Assembly: GCA_020435865.1 (NCBI GenBank)
Contig: JAGQYZ010000150.1
Coordinates: 6,368 to 12,426 of the forward strand
Length of the DNA stretch: 6,059 nt
Origin: Aequorivita sp.
GTDB taxonomy: Bacteria; Bacteroidota; Bacteroidia; Flavobacteriales; Flavobacteriaceae
Direction: 5' to 3'
The notes beneath the pieces are model-generated. The model did not search any database and was not told the DNA's origin. It saw nothing but the letters and a program-made list of their open reading frames with translations. The position numbers were made by a program, and so were the translations under genes. Shown here piece after piece: positions 6,000 through 6,059 of the stretch (positions are counted from its first letter, which is position 1; the number at the start of each line of letters is the position of its first letter).

Positions 6000-6059
6000 A
6001 GCAGCCAGTTTTCGGCAAAATCAGAGTCAAAAAGTCAATAAAAGGTACAATTAGACTAA

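Larger units (their letters stand above)
5623..6059. other. Gene-poor right flank with presumed promoter region of the - strand unit
   Basis: This 437-base stretch has no convincing intact gene. The part nearest the FHA-protease start is AT-rich: on the - strand the leader has a run of ten T (bases 5645-5654) and an A-rich segment just before the ATG. The promoter of the three-gene unit must lie here or further right, but I found no good match to the Bacteroidota TTTG...TAnnTTTG pattern. A 54-codon + strand frame (5722-5886) begins after a GGAGG-like stretch and has a hydrophobic middle. It resembles no protein I know and changes composition abruptly, so I do not call it a gene. Bases 5701-5800 are 34% GC while 5851-5950 are 63% GC, marking a sharp compositional border. 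The inverted repeat, the relic frame and the terminator are listed separately. Confidence 0.6.

Overview
This AT-rich window looks like chromosomal DNA of a Bacteroidota bacterium, most likely of the Flavobacteriia. The partial outer-membrane protein at the left edge has the Bacteroidota type of LptD C-terminus. The genes also begin after A-rich leaders rather than clear Shine-Dalgarno sites. This assignment is inferred from the sequence alone.

Layout. Left, + strand: the 3' end of an lptD-like gene (3-752), then 40 bases later a complete RidA-family gene (793-1173). Both look like ordinary core genes. They converge on a three-gene unit on the - strand. In transcription order this is (1) an N-terminal FHA domain, a transmembrane helix and an extracytoplasmic trypsin-like serine protease (5622-3952); (2) a PP2C-type Ser/Thr phosphatase (3832-2975); and (3) a Hanks-type Ser/Thr kinase with one transmembrane helix, a charged linker and a C-terminal domain outside the membrane (2975-1245). 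The phosphatase stop and kinase start share one base (TAATG). The 119-base gap between protease and phosphatase genes holds a strong nested inverted repeat.

How the genes may work together. The kinase writes phosphothreonine, the FHA domain reads it and the PP2C erases it. Here the reader is fused through the membrane to a protease with an intact His-Asp-Ser triad. The simplest model is a phospho-switch in the cytoplasm that controls proteolysis in the periplasm, with the kinase's outer domain as possible sensor. The domain calls are strong; the linkage between them is inference. I see no type VI secretion genes, vWA/TerY gene or other known partner of such kinase/phosphatase/FHA sets in this window.

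Right edge (5623-6059). No convincing intact gene. It carries the presumed promoter region of the - strand unit, a 10-base inverted repeat, a 63% GC island containing a short relic-like reading frame (5835-5951), and a good rho-independent terminator hairpin (5973-5999) with no intact gene in front of it. This may be the tail of a decayed gene, a dispersed repeat or a small structured RNA.
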